Part shown: in pieces, positions 23,277 to 35,744 of the stretch | Layout: the number at the start of each line of letters is the position of its first letter | Numbering within the stretch: position 1 is the first letter of the stretch | Assembly: GCA_028023455.1 (NCBI GenBank) | Contig: JAQFVV010006274.1 | Coordinates: 2,916,001-2,980,000, forward strand | Source of the DNA: Epiperipatus broadwayi | Taxonomy: Eukaryota; Onychophora; Udeonychophora; Euonychophora; Peripatidae | DNA: 64,000 nucleotides | Direction: 5' to 3' | Position numbers and translations under genes: made by a program | The notes under the pieces: generated by a model | Databases searched by the model: none | What the model was told of the DNA's origin: nothing | The model's input: only the letters and a program-made list of their open reading frames with translations

Positions 23277-25404
23277 TGTAACGATATATAAATATGTCGT
23301 TGCATTAATTTAAAATAAAAACTTAAAAGTTCGCAAATAAAAGGAAAAAACTAAACGCTAAAATTAAAATATTGTTAAACGTATACATTCGCACAGATGC
23401 TAAACTTTAAAAATATTTTTTTTCATAAAAAAAAAAAAAGTATTTGAACGTATTTTTTTAAATAAAAAAATACAAGATTGAAATATAAAAATATTTTAAT
23501 AAAAAAATAACGTAAGTTAAAATAAAAACAGGTATTAATTAATTCCTGTAATCTATAAATGGAAATGATTGTTTATTAATTATCTAAAAGCTGTTTAATT
23601 AAAAAGTCAGATGAAACGTTAGATAAGAGAGTACAAAGAAATTAAATGACCAATGCAAACACCAGAAATTCAGCACGGACTGTAACTGAAACACCAGAGA
23701 ATTAGTGACGTATTGCCGATTGAATCCTATGATCAAATGATAAGAGGCTAAGAAAAATATAAAAGCCAAATGATTATTAAAATTGTTATCTGAGAGCTGA
23801 CTATGAATAGATCGTTATAACTAGCTATATTGCAGATTTTCACGATGTGGAAGTCTGCAATAAATTTAATTTTCCGGACAACCAGTTGAGGCCTCTGGAT
23901 GACAGTTCCTGACCAAATGCATGGCAAGTCGCAGTTTCATTTCAAAGGACAAAATCTATGAAAGTGATCACACGAAGATGGACTTCTCAATCTATTAAAT
24001 CCGTAAAGTATGAACTATTGTATCTATCTAATAACTTTCCTAAAATTGCAAGTAATTAATAACTGAAAATAAGAACTCTTATCTGACTTAAAGAATGCAA
24101 ATTCAATTATTGATATTTTTTTTATGTAGATGTTTAAGCAATCATTTCCAGTTCATTTTTTTTTTGTGTGTATTATATTTTAACTAAAATGTATTAAATT
24201 TAAAGTTGTTTATAGACGCTTGCATGGATTCATTTGCGGTTAATTATATTTTGGTTTTCATATTTGATCAAAATATATAGACATTCGATAAATAATGATA
24301 CCTTACGGTGAGTATCTAAAATGTATTTATTGGGATGTCTTTTAAGTTATTGGTGACAACGCAAGTATCTTATGGTGAATACTATTGGGTTACTTATAAG
24401 TTTCCCTCTGCGATTGTCGGTATCAATAATTTTGTATTTTGATCGTTTATGTTTATTTTGAAATGTTTTTGACCGTGGAATCTATGTAATCGATCTATAC
24501 CCAACATTTTTAAACAAATCTGTGCGAACGTATTTAAATGTTAAAATTAAGTCGGGCGTGAATGGCTATATAGTTTTGTAAAGTTGTATTAAGGGAGGGT
24601 AATCTTAGGTTATTCATTTCATAGTTGAATTGGTTCAATGGATTGGATATATTTGTGTAATTAGTAGATGTAGTATGAGGTCCGCTATGGGCAGGATTAT
24701 AGATATACGCCACACACTCTCTGTTTGCCTATGGATGGGTTTGTAAGTCGGCAGAAGACCGCAGCCCATTCCTATGGAGTTTTTAGTTTATTGATCTACT
24801 TGCCAACAGATGTCACATTCCTGTTGGTGGAGAGTCAATATCTTCTCTATTTCTACTTATTGTTCAGATGTACATTCCTGACAATATAGTATTTTGTGTT
24901 GTTGTATCATGCTACATTGAATACATAAATGTATCAGATGGATTGGCGCCAGTTGATTGTGAAATTTGTTGCCTAAGGTTAAATCAGGGAAGAATATTTT
25001 CTTTTCAAATGCAGACCTATGTAGTCCATTCATACTCGACCCTCTAAATAAATAGTAAACTCATTATTTGAAATCTACTTAAATTTAGAATTAAAGATCA
25101 ATATAAAATTATAAACGAAATTTATTCCTCAAAATTTAAATATTATTTTATATGTGGTAAATAAATATTTTTCTGTGTTAATTTCTGGCAGTGGCTTTTA
25201 TTATTTTTTTTATTTATATCTAAGGTTATATATTTTATTATCTCTGCGTCTCCACTGAGCTAGTGACAATGGGCTAACGATCTAAATATGTAAATAAAGT
25301 GGAATCCTAACAGCGCGTATCTGCCTACTTTATAAATTTTTCTAGGCTCAAATGCCTAGATGGCGCCCTTGGTAGTGATCTTCACTTTCATTTCGATCGT
25401 TATA
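23277..25404 (+). mobile_element. 2.1-kb solo-LTR-like repeat, copy 1
   Basis: Begins TGTAACGATATATAAATATG and ends GATCGTTATA, so the ends are near inverted repeats (TGTAACGAT against ATCGTTATA). Flanked by ATAT on both sides, compatible with a 4-bp target duplication in a TA tract. Long segments match copy 2 (29,414-31,558) closely; the block about 23,640-23,990 does not. A TATA-like AAAATATAAAAG lies in the variable block, and an AATAAA sits just after the shared small frame at 24.87-25.05 kb. No gag or pol is present. Features are those of a retroviral-type LTR left by recombination. A short non-autonomous element is the alternative. Confidence 0.6.
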
Positions 25405-25619
25405 ATATATATATATATATATTCCGCCTGGATGAACTAATCGATTTTATTATTGTAAAAGACCTAATATTTAATTCCAGTACTTCAAAAATATTGAACT
25501 CTTTATTTTTTGATTTTGATAATTATTATTTTGGTTCCAGTTTATCTGTATTAAACGTGAACATTAGAAATAATTTAAAAGTAATGTTAATGTAAGCTAA
25601 ACTTAGAATATTATCTTTC

Positions 25620-27225
25620 TTTTTTCTCAAAGTAACCTTTATTAATAAAAGATTACAAAAATTCTGGGTACACTTACCCATTGAGGATGACACAGTGATT
25701 CAGTGTAACAAGATAAAATGTACATATGTGCAAAAATAATTACATCCATAAAAATTGCTGTAATGTGATTAATGTGTATCTGCACATGGATCCACATGGC
25801 CCAACTGTCGAGAAGTTAACCATCACCCAATGGTTCCACCCCTGGGGCCCTGAAGCAAAGACTCAAATACTTCAGCTGAATAGGTAAAGTCCAGCATTGT
25901 GCCAACCACCACAACAGGCAGCAAGATCCAAGCCCAAGTTCACCAAGCAATAAACTCTTGAACCACAGCCGAGCCATGTCAAGACCATTCTGAATACCTC
26001 TGCCTCCCAATTAGCATTCCAAATAAGCAGGGACCACAATCGGTCTACCTGCCCAAAATTGGAAAGCCAACTTGGGTAAAAACTAAGAAGTAATAAGTAA
26101 AGAGCCAGATCGACACTGCCCAAAAACAGCCTATCAGGAGACACAGCAGCCAACTAGAGCAGGAATAGCACCAACTTTGACCATGTAGCCCCCCAGCAGG
26201 TGTTTTGGGCAGTGGCAAAATTGTTAACAGCCCACTCCATAAACCAGATACCTAATGTCTACAACCAGCCACCTCTGAAGAAAAAGAGGGGAGTGCAGAC
26301 CCATGCCCACAAAACAAAACTCCAATGTTACAAAAAAAATGGCGGTGATTCAAAACAGACCAACTGCTTTACAAATGTACTAAATTTAAAGCTAACAAAT
26401 GAAACCTAATGATAGTGAGTGCAAATCAACACTGACCATTCAAATAATCCATCAAAGGGTGCAGTAGCCCTTCATGGTGAAGTCCATGTGAAGGTAGTGA
26501 CTTTCACCCTCCTAGCAGGTATTCCCAGGCTAGACAATGATCGTCGACCATCCCCTCAAATGAAACAAGCCCCTTATGACCACTATCACCACACTTGAGG
26601 AAAAGAAGTGCAAACTCACAACCACCAATACAACATTTAATTCATGTAGTCTTGAAATCAAGCTGGATTTACTTGCACACCATGAGAATAAATCATTTGT
26701 CCATATCATCTTGCACACTGAGGTCAATGGAGCTGAACATCCGCCCTTGATCATCATCAGATTCCTGTGTCTGCAAATGTTCACAGCAGCTGCTAAACCC
26801 ACCAACCAAAGTCCTTCAGGGCTCACAATGATTTTTATTTGTTGATACTAGTTGGATCCTGCTTTTTTTGATTGAATTTTAGGTCTTGATTAGTAATGAA
26901 TGATTCAAGTGTAATCTGAAAGTTTGTTGTTAAACTTTGGAAAATTTCTCAATAATTATTGCTTAAAAAGTATGATAAATTGGTAGCTTCAAAGTTTTTG
27001 TTTAGGTCTAAAACATCAGTTGTACTCATTTTTGTCTTTAGATCATTATTTTTTAGCTCAGGAATCACTTCATTGCAGTTTTGTGTTGATTTGAAAAATT
27101 TTTATTTATTGATTTTTTTTTGGGGAGTGGGGGGCAATCCACCGGAAGGGGGGTGATAACTTCTGTTCTGATCATCAGAAAAACCTGATTTTTGTGTAGG
27201 GCGATAGCTTAGGTTATTTTCTATA
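25620..27225 (+). pseudogene. Upstream part of a decayed LINE (unresolved ORF1-like region)
   Basis: A block noticeably richer in G+C (25,780-26,850) precedes the reverse-transcriptase-tail ORF at 27.2 kb. Short plus-strand frames include a basic patch like PPLKKKRGVQTHAHKTK (about 26.27-26.33 kb), and the frame at 26.58-26.84 kb shows repeated THT-type words. These may be relics of the LINE's ORF1 and 5' region, but I find no domain landmark. The opposite-strand frames at 25.8-26.15 kb are treated as shadows. Confidence 0.3.
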
Positions 27226-28245
27226 ATGTTCAATTCCAAAATTGAGATTGAATTAATAATTGAAACTTGTTTAACACTGCTAAAATCTGATGCAAAGATA
27301 AAATTCCTTCCTCCGCCCTCTGCCAGTTCATGGATAGCCTCCCTAATAGACCACCTACAACTTTATAACCCAATAATGCCCTTTAACCTTAACAAAAAAA
27401 TCACTTTATGGGAAGCATACAATATAATCAACTATAATCAACAACCCATTAAAACCAGCCTAAAAGTAACCAACCAAAGACTCATTTCACACTTTAAAAG
27501 ATGGAGTCTGGAACCCAAATTCCTTGACTTCATCATTAAAATAAATCTTAATGCGCTTCCCACGAATTGGTTTCTTTATCACCGAAGAGGTTTTACCAGC
27601 ATTGACCCTATATGTGGTCTGTGTGCTCGTGAAGATGAAACCATAGACCATATTATACACCGGTGCCCAAGACTTAAAACACTGAAAGATATAATTATAA
27701 TCAATTCCAACATAAGACCTGATTTGATTTTCTCACTTGAAAATGCCATTCATAATGGGTTTTTTTTCAATAATAAGGCTTTCTACCTTTTTCCTTTATT
27801 CCATATGGATAGTGAGATGCAAAACTCTCATGGAATTACCCCCGCCACAAATCATACCATTGTTTTATCAAACGCTCAAAAAAATCAAGAAATGTGACCA
27901 GCTCCTGGCCTCCAGTAAAGTCTTTGATGACACCTGGTCTTTAACTGCACTTTCCTTTTCCTGATTATCAACTCCCACCTACCCAGCATTATAGAATAGG
28001 AAATTCTAAAAGAAAATATTCATGTTTATATAAAAAATGCTTATTCCATTAATCAAGTTATTAGAATCTCATCACTATACCTAACCACAAAAGAGTATAA
28101 CAATTGTACTCTCATAACAAAATCTAGCCAGATAACAAATAGAACATTATACAATCATATTATTGTACAATTTATTCATTTATCTATTCTTTATTAGTAT
28201 GTAATCGCTATTTATTGTTAATAAAATTTTTGTTGAAATGAAAGA
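27226..28245 (+). pseudogene. LINE 3' end: reverse transcriptase C-terminal zinc-binding domain and tail
   Basis: The 223-codon frame at 27,226-27,897 has the C-terminal domain typical of L1/Tx1- and R2-type LINE proteins (zf-RVT). It shows KINLNALPTNWFLYHRRGF, then CGLC, then ETIDHIIHRCPRL, giving a C-x2-C ... H-x4-C cluster. The reading then slips: after the T8 run at about 27,761 the homologous end continues in the next frame (FLYSIWIVRCKTLM ... QTLKKIKK) to 27,964. An untranslated tail of about 280 bp ends near AATAAAATTTTTGTTGAAA (28,222-28,240). The catalytic RT domain is missing upstream. Typical members are over 1000 residues, so this is a 5'-decayed, frameshifted remnant. Confidence 0.65.
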
Positions 28246-28763
28246 TAAAATTCCTAAAACCATCACTGCTAACATATTATATTCCATGTTTTCTATGAGA
28301 TTTGATGTGCAAATGAATTTCCTGTTTATTCTATTAATAAAATTAGGATTTCTAGTGGCTATTCTTTTTAGAAATATTTGGTTTCATTTAAAATTATTTT
28401 TAAAAGGTTTATAACATTTTAATGATTCCAAGAATTATTTAAGCTAGCTTTTGTCTTTTTCTAATGGCATCCATTTGCATAAAACGGAAGGATAGATAAT
28501 TTCAATTATCATTGAATGAAAACTGTTTCAAAATTTCTTCTAAAGATGAAAAAACAATAAAACAGATATTCACTTACATTTTGGTAAACTTTTTTTTTTA
28601 TGAATCCAACAATGGATTATGACTTTGGTGAATAGAACAGGGAGCTTGAAACAGTGAAAACTGGAGTCCTAGGGTCCCTCTAGTGGACTAATAAAATGAC
28701 AATTATATGAATACAGACTACTTATATATATATTGATATGAAGATTTTCATGGGTTGCTTTGC
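28246..28763. other. AT-rich interval, no gene seen
   Basis: No feature is supported between the LINE tail and the palindrome that starts at about 28,764. Confidence 0.35.
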
Positions 28764-31700
28764 GGTTCATCCATGTTAAAAATTTAAATATTTATATACC
28801 GACGTTTTGACTTGATCACACAAGTCATCTACTGGGTGATGAAAGGTAGAAAGATGGTTGTAGAGGCCCTACAATCACTAATTTGAAAAAAAAAAGTTAA
28901 AGTTTTGCCAATAGCAAAAATGTTAAATTAAGAATGTTTTTTTTTAAAAAATCTTTCCAAGTAGGAGGAAGTTTGCATGTATCATTTCACTTATTGATAC
29001 AATCTGGCCTTTTAAGTATCTCAATGGCTTCTCTGATTTTGCACTGATAGAGATTATCACATCTGGATATGATCCTGGTACTATAAAAATCAATTTATGA
29101 TCTGAATCTATACTATGGAGTGAGAATGCTGATGATGAGTGTTATCTAACTGCATTAGTGCACATTCATCTCTCCTAATACTGATGCGACAACTACTCAT
29201 AACTATGTAAGAAGCTTTACAATTTTCACATGAGATTTGATAAACACCATGAGATTCAAGAGGGGTTGAATCCTTAGTCTTGGTTATTATATACAGTGTT
29301 TTCTACTCATCAAAAGATCAGCAATATAATAACCAAGCCTAAGGATTCAATCCCTCTTGAATCTCATGGTGTTTATCAAATCTCATGTGAAAATTATAAA
29401 GCTTCTTACATAGTGTAACGATATATAAATATGTCGTTACATTAATTTAAAATAAAAACTTAAAAGTTTGCAAATAAAAGTAAAAAACTAAACTCTAAAA
29501 TTAAAACATTGTTAAACGTGTATACATTCGCACAGATGTTAAACTTTAAAAATTTTTTTTTTTCATAAACAAAAAAAAAAAAGTATTTGAATGTATTTTT
29601 TTTAAATAAAAAAATACAAGATTGAAATATAAAAATATTTTAATAAAAAAATAACGTAAGTTAAAATAAAAACAGGTATTAATTAATTCCTGTAATCTAT
29701 AAAAGGAAATGATTGTTTATTAATTATCTAAAAGCTGTTTAATTAAAAAGTCAGATGGAAAGTTAGATAAGAGAAGAAAGAGATTTTAGCTTGACAAATG
29801 GAAGCACTAAGCCTTGGCCCGGACCATAATGAAAAAACAGATTAGTGACGTTTTGTTCAGTGAATCCTTGTGGATGATATAAAAAGAAAAAAATATTGAG
29901 TTGAAGGGCTTTTTTTTTTTTCAACTTGGTTGGGTGAGACGAGCGATAAAGACGCGCTTTATCGTTCTCTCTCACTTATCTCTGAAATGGAATGACTGAT
30001 ACCATGAACCAGCAAATGCCACCTCCTGAACATTAGATCGATCTTTCAATTAAAGACTCCGTGGACATTGACACCAGGAACCAGGAGTTCTGCTACCGTA
30101 AGCTATAGGAAATGAACAATTCTTAAAATCAATCAAGAACTTTCGTCAAGTTGAACAAATTAATAAACAAGCCGACTTATTTAAAATGGACTCTTATCTG
30201 ACTTTTGTAAGTTTTAAATCAAATTAATAATGGTTAATTTTATATCTTTTCCGATGTTAAAGAATCATTTCCCTTTTAATATTTTTATGTGTAGTAATAT
30301 TTTATTGTAGAAATTATTAAATGCATTACATTTAAGTTGTCTATAGACGCTTGCATGGATTCGTTTGCGGTTAATTAGATTTTGTTTTTCATATTTGATC
30401 AAAATATATAGACATTCGATAAATAATGATACCTTACGGTGAGTATCTAAAATGTATTTATTCGGATGTCTTTTAAGTTATTGGTGACAACGCAAGTATC
30501 TTATGGTGAATACTATTGGGTTACTTATAAGTTTCCCTCTGCGATTGTCGGTATCAATAATTTTGTATTTTGATCGTTTATGTTTATTTTGAAATGTTTT
30601 TGACCGTGGAATCTGTGTAATCGATCTATACCCAACATTTTAAAATAAATCTGTGCGAACGTATATAAATGTTAAAATTAAGTCGGGCACGAATGGCTAT
30701 ATAGTTTTGTAAAGTTGTATTAAGGGAGGGTAATCTTAGGTTATTCATTTCGTAGTTGAATTGGTTCAATGGATTGGATATATTTGTGTAATTAGTAGAT
30801 GTAGTATGAGATCCGCTATGGGCAGGATTATAGATATATGCCACACACCCTCTGTTTGCCTATGGATGGGTTTGTAAGTCGGCAGAAGACCGCAGTCCAT
30901 TCCTATGGAGTTTTAGTTTATTGATCTACTTGCCCACAGATGTCACATTCCTGTTGGTGGAGAGTCAATGTCTTCTCCATTTCTACTTATTGTTCAGATG
31001 TACATTCCTGACAATATAGTATTTTGTGTTGTCGTATCATGCTACATTGAATACATGAATGTATCAGATGGATTGGTGCCAGTTGATTGCGAAATTTGTT
31101 GCCTAAGGTTAAATAAGGGAAGAATATTTTCCTTTCAAATGCAGACCTATGTATTCCATTCATACTCGACCCTCTAAATAAAATATTAAACATTATAGCA
31201 AGCTACTTTAAATGTAAAATTAAAACTTAAGATAAAAATCTAAATGTTAAACTTATTCCTCGAATTTAGAATGATTTTATATGTGCGTAAATAAATATTT
31301 TTCTGTGTTAATTTCTGGCAGTGACTTTTATTATTTTATTCTTTTATATTTAAGATATAAAATTTATAGATTTTTATCTCGGCGTCTCCGCTGAGCTATT
31401 GACAATGGGCTAACGATCTAAGTATGTAAATAAAGTGGAATCCTAACAGCGCGTATCTGCCTACTTTATAAATTTTTCTAGGCTCAAATGCCTAGATGGC
31501 GCCCTTTGGTAGTGCAGTGCGGTGCGATGCGATCTCCCACTTCGTTTGGATCATTATAATAGGTATGAGTAATTATCACATCAGTGCTAGGTGAGATGAA
31601 CAACACTAATCATCATCAGTACTCTCACTCCATACTATAGAATTAGGTCATAAAATTGATTTTTCTAATACCAGGATCATATCCAGATGTGATAATCTCT

Positions 31701-31982
31701 ACCAGTGCAAAATTCAGAGAAGCCATTGAGATATTTAAAAGGCTAGATTGTATCAATAAGTAAGATGATACATGCAAACTTCCTCCTATTTGAAAAGATT
31801 TTTTAAAAAAACATTCTTAATTTAACATTTTTGCTATTGGTGGAACTTTAACATTTTTTTCAAATCAGTGATTGTAGCACCTCTACAACCATCTTTCTAC
31901 CTTTTATCACCAAGTAGATGACTTGTGTGAGCAAGTCAAAATGTTGGTATATAAATATTTAAATTTTTAACATGGATGAACC
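28764..31982. repeat. Large palindromic (foldback) element split by a solo LTR
   Basis: The left arm (28,764-29,300) and right arm (29,301-29,413 plus 31,563-31,982) are reverse complements over about 535 bp. They share GGTTCATCCATGTTAAAAAT, AGTAGATGACTTGTGTGA, TTCCTCC and CAAGCCTAAGGATTCAATCC. The centre is near 29,300. The 2.1-kb repeat at 29,414-31,558 interrupts the right arm. Near the outer ends of each arm a degenerate hammerhead-like string occurs (ACTTG ... CAAGT followed by CAAAACGTC). No protein is encoded. Likely a ribozyme-bearing or Penelope-related foldback element; its class is inference. Confidence 0.8.
29414..31558 (+). mobile_element. 2.1-kb solo-LTR-like repeat, copy 2
   Basis: Starts TGTAACGATATATAAATATG, ends GATCATTATA, and is flanked on both sides by ATAG, a 4-bp target duplication (29,410-29,413 and 31,559-31,562). 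The uninterrupted opposite arm of the host palindrome shows the empty site with a single ATAG. Matches copy 1 across most of its length except about 29,763-30,100. It contains a 70-codon frame (30,968-31,177) conserved with copy 1 but with no recognisable function, followed by AATAAA. An internal inverted similarity links TTCGCACAGATG near 29.53 kb with AATCTGTGCGAACGTAT near 30.65 kb. Confidence 0.65.
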
Positions 31983-31989
31983 CCCAAAA

Positions 31990-32866
31990 TATGTCTTATA
32001 TATATATATATATGGCTGTTTGCATTTATAATAATCATGTTTGCATTTTTGTTAATTGCATATTTATTTTGAAATTATTAAATTACAAAAATTAAATATA
32101 TATTGTGTTTGTAGTTATCTATCAGAATATTTCCACATTTTAGAAAAATTCATCATTCATTTATACTTTTCCATATACATAAATGGTTAGTATTAACACA
32201 ATGATTAGTAAGAAAACACAGTCTTAGCATTGTGTTTTTTTCCTCCATCTTCAGGTGTTGTTAGCTTGATCAATGACAACTAACAGTAGAATTGAACCTG
32301 ATGGGTTTTTTTTTTATTCATGAATATTGAAATTACAGTGATGCTATAACCAACTAATCTACAACTGTCAAAGATAATAGTTAGTGAAAAATATTTATAC
32401 TTATCTTTAAAGATATTACTGATTTTTTTCATTTTTTCTCTCATATTTATAAGAATATTGTTGATTGTCTTTAATTTTTTCTCTTAATTAAGAACATCAA
32501 ACATAACGAATTTTACATTCAGTTGACTTCATTATTTACCATTAGCACGTGAATAGTTTTTTTAAAAAAATTATAGGTTTTTATTTAACTTATTCTCTTT
32601 CTCTTTTTTATTTGTCTCTTCAGATAAAATCTTGTAACTCAATTTTCATCTACTTGCAAATTCCCAATCAGTCAAAATTTTGCATACACACATATTCCTA
32701 ATGGCAATTTTTTAAAAAAAAAAAGTTTGCAAACAATTTTAGCAAAAAATTAGTAATAATCTAAATTTTATATATAACATTGATGCTAGAAGTGCCTAAA
32801 TGACACATCCTGTAATTTAAAAATAAATGTAAGTAATTCATTGAAAACTGACTTTGGTAATTCAAT

Positions 32867-32950
<84 letters not shown>

Positions 32951-34130
32951 CTAATTAATATATATATAACTAAAAAGTAATATATATATATATATAATTA
33001 AAAAAATATTTTTATTCATATATGAACTAAAAAATACAAAATAAATTTTCTTTCATTTTTATAAATAAAAGCACTAGGCATTTAAGTTTTAAAATAAAAA
33101 TATTATTATAATAATAATTCATAAATTATACTCCCAAAGAATTATTTAAATAAACTTGATACTAACATCTACTTTCATGTAATAATGCCAATCTATTCAT
33201 TATTTTTATATGACAAATATATTAAGTGGGCATTAATTGCAAATTTTTTAAATTAATTCTTTGGGAATCTGATTTGTAAATTATCAAAGTTTATTTAGAG
33301 TTTTTTTTTAAAATCATTAGAATATAATTTCTATTTATATAAATTATAAGTGAGAATATTTTTAAACATGAATACTTATGCTTTTATTTATGAAAGCAGA
33401 AGAAATTGAGTTTTTTTTTTCTTTAACTTTTTGATGCTTTTATGTCAATAAAAATGTTCTCAATTATATATATATATAATTTATTTTTACTTTTTTTTTC
33501 AATATTCATGTGTTTTTTTAATTTAACATACTTATATTGGTACTTTCATTGTCTCCTTTTTATATATAGCTATTTTTCTCTCTAATCACTGTTTTATATT
33601 CTTTTAATCAGTGAAGTGATTAGTTTTCAATAATGTGTGTTCTCCCACATTCATTTAATATTTTATAAAGACAATTATTATTTTTCAGTAGATAAAATTC
33701 AGGTTTTTTTAAAAGTTAGGCTTTATAAAGCTGTTCTGATATTATATTGATTTTATATTTTGTTTAAATTGGCAGAAATTGGATTCATTATAATATTTAT
33801 CTTTTTTTTTGTTGTTTATTTAAGTTTTTATTTTTATGATAGTTAGTGGATAATCATTCTTTCATAAGAGTTTGTTTGTTCTATATTGAACTTTTTTTTA
33901 AGTCATTGACTTCTAAACAAATTTCTTTTGCTCTGTTTCACAGTAATAATATAGTTCTACTTTTTAAATAAAAAGCTCTGAAATAAATTCTACAATATTT
34001 AAAATACTAACATATAAAAAGATTAATAGCTGTAGCCAGCTTACAGCATGTATTCCATCTTGAGTAGCATTTTATAAGTAAAATTTAATTTAAATTTAAA
34101 AAAATTAAAGTTCCAATATAAATGGCCAAC
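31990..34130. other. AT-rich interval with TA arrays, no gene seen
   Basis: A long (TA)n microsatellite occupies about 32,873-32,947, with shorter TA runs near 32,980 and 33,465. The rest is AT-rich sequence with no supported feature. The right end may be the degraded downstream edge of the Penelope-like remnant. Confidence 0.5.
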
Positions 34131-34133
34131 TAT

Positions 34134-35640
34134 TCATAATTTATGCATATTAACACAATTGCATTTTTTTAAAAATAAAATATCTATCATATTTATTAAG
34201 TATGCTTTTTTGATTTTTCTTTTCTCCAAATTGATTTTCTCGTGTAAGATAAAAACATTGTCAAAGCAAAAATTTCCATTACAAATATCTGAATATTCTG
34301 AAAATACAGATTTAAATCTATCCACAGAACATAGCAATTTAATATGCAAAAGTTCAGATTCATGAATTCTTTTTTTCAGTTCACATTTCAACTTATCAAT
34401 CTAAATGAATCCACACTAGCACATCATTTTATATATAATATTACATTTATTGACTTAATCAACAGCATCCTCTTTATTATTAATAATAAATCTACTAGTA
34501 TTTGGTTCAACATTAAATGCAATGTTAAAATATGAAGAAATCAATAATATAATTATTCTACACACTCTATTGTTTAATGTGGTAATAAAATCCATGTTTT
34601 CTACTTTTTGTAATTTTATTATAATTGGATATATGTGTATAGATTTTCTGTAAACAGTTTTGATTTTGTAATGAGAAAATCTTATCATAAAAAAATCTAA
34701 CAATGCCAATTTTTGTTCTTGTTCTGATTCTATTGTCTTTTTAATTGAAGATGTATTGTTAATTTATACTGAGAATGTTTATAATAGTGCTTCACCATGT
34801 GGTCATATAATAAATATATCACTGATATATTGAAGTCAGTTTTTTGCTGGAAATGAAATAGTATTTATATCTATGACTTCAAGCTTTTATCTGTAAATAT
34901 TTTTAAACAGACAAGTTAATGGTGAAGCTATGACTCTATCTTGGTTTGTTGGAAGAAATCTGCACTTTATTGCATTGTTATGTAAATGTTAACAATGCTA
35001 TTAAATTGTCAATAAGAAGAGTTGTTCTGGTTTATAATCCATCGACCTTATTTAGTTTTATTACAATAGATATACTTCATTATAGAGTATAATATTTGTG
35101 AATAATTTTTTTACACAGCAGCCTACTAAAGTGGCAGTATTTTGTATTTGTGTTCTCAATTAACTTTTACAAAGCACTTGAATCCTTAATAAAAGACTGT
35201 GCATTATATGTCAAAGAACTAAGAATCTTAAGATGAAATTTTAATAAATTTTGGCATAATGAATATCTAGAACTAACAACAGGACTTAAAGGAATATATG
35301 ATTATAGGTTTTAGTTAGACCACAGAGATATGGAATTTGTTGAAATATATTGTTGTTGTTTTTTTTTCAGAAATACCTGAAATGCTCTCTGAGTAATAGT
35401 GTAGCACTGTTTCTATAGCTAAGTATAATTTCCTTGCCACTTCTTGATTGGCCATCTATGAGGACTTCTCTTATTTTGTTGTGATATTCAGTAATATCCA
35501 TTGCAACTAAGTCAGCAAAGAAGATAATCATAGGTTTGTCTAATTTAAGAGGTTTAAATACCCCACTTTTCAACATAGGTAAATTGCTAGTGTCTCTCAA
35601 CTGTTCTTTTTATTTTCCAAATTAATAGCTGCACTTCTTT
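34134..35640 (-). pseudogene. Decayed Penelope-like element reverse transcriptase and endonuclease
   Basis: Minus-strand pieces in the correct order identify a Penelope-like (PLE) polyprotein. An N-terminal block ends in VAMDITEYHNKIREVL (35,530-35,440), as in 'A-D-K-G-N-A-T-V-V-M-D'. Around 34.97-34.77 kb come RVIASPLTCLFKNIY and then ISDIFIIWPHGEALL, the PLE active-site region where YVDD has become Y-I-S-D. Next is LALLDFFMIRFSHYKIKT and VYRKSIH (34,709-34,600), the thumb. Last is a C-terminal block CFDNVFILHEKINLEKRKIK (34,265-34,205), the end of the GIY-YIG endonuclease region. Stops, frameshifts and the lost active-site aspartate show it is inactive. A 96-bp-period duplication lies at its 5' end. 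Confidence 0.65.
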
Positions 35641-35739
35641 TATAGGCATTTTAAAACCTCACTTTTCAACATAGGTAAATTGCTAGTGTCTCTCAACTGT
35701 TCTTTTTATTTTCCAAATTAATAGCTGCACTTCTTTTAG
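35564..35739. repeat. Recent ~77-bp duplication, period 96
   Basis: The segment beginning CACTTTTCAACATAGG at 35,564 is repeated at 35,660 almost without change, including CAACTGTTCTTTTTATTTTC and TAATAGCTGCACTTCTTTTA. Its high identity contrasts with the decayed Penelope-like sequence it lies in. Confidence 0.85.
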
Positions 35740-35744
35740 ATACA

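Noticed and set aside
32235-32300. Hammerhead-like string on the minus strand (CACCTGAAGATGGAGGAAAA)
   Set aside because: CTGAAGA is present but no stem II and no properly placed GAAA or cleavage site.
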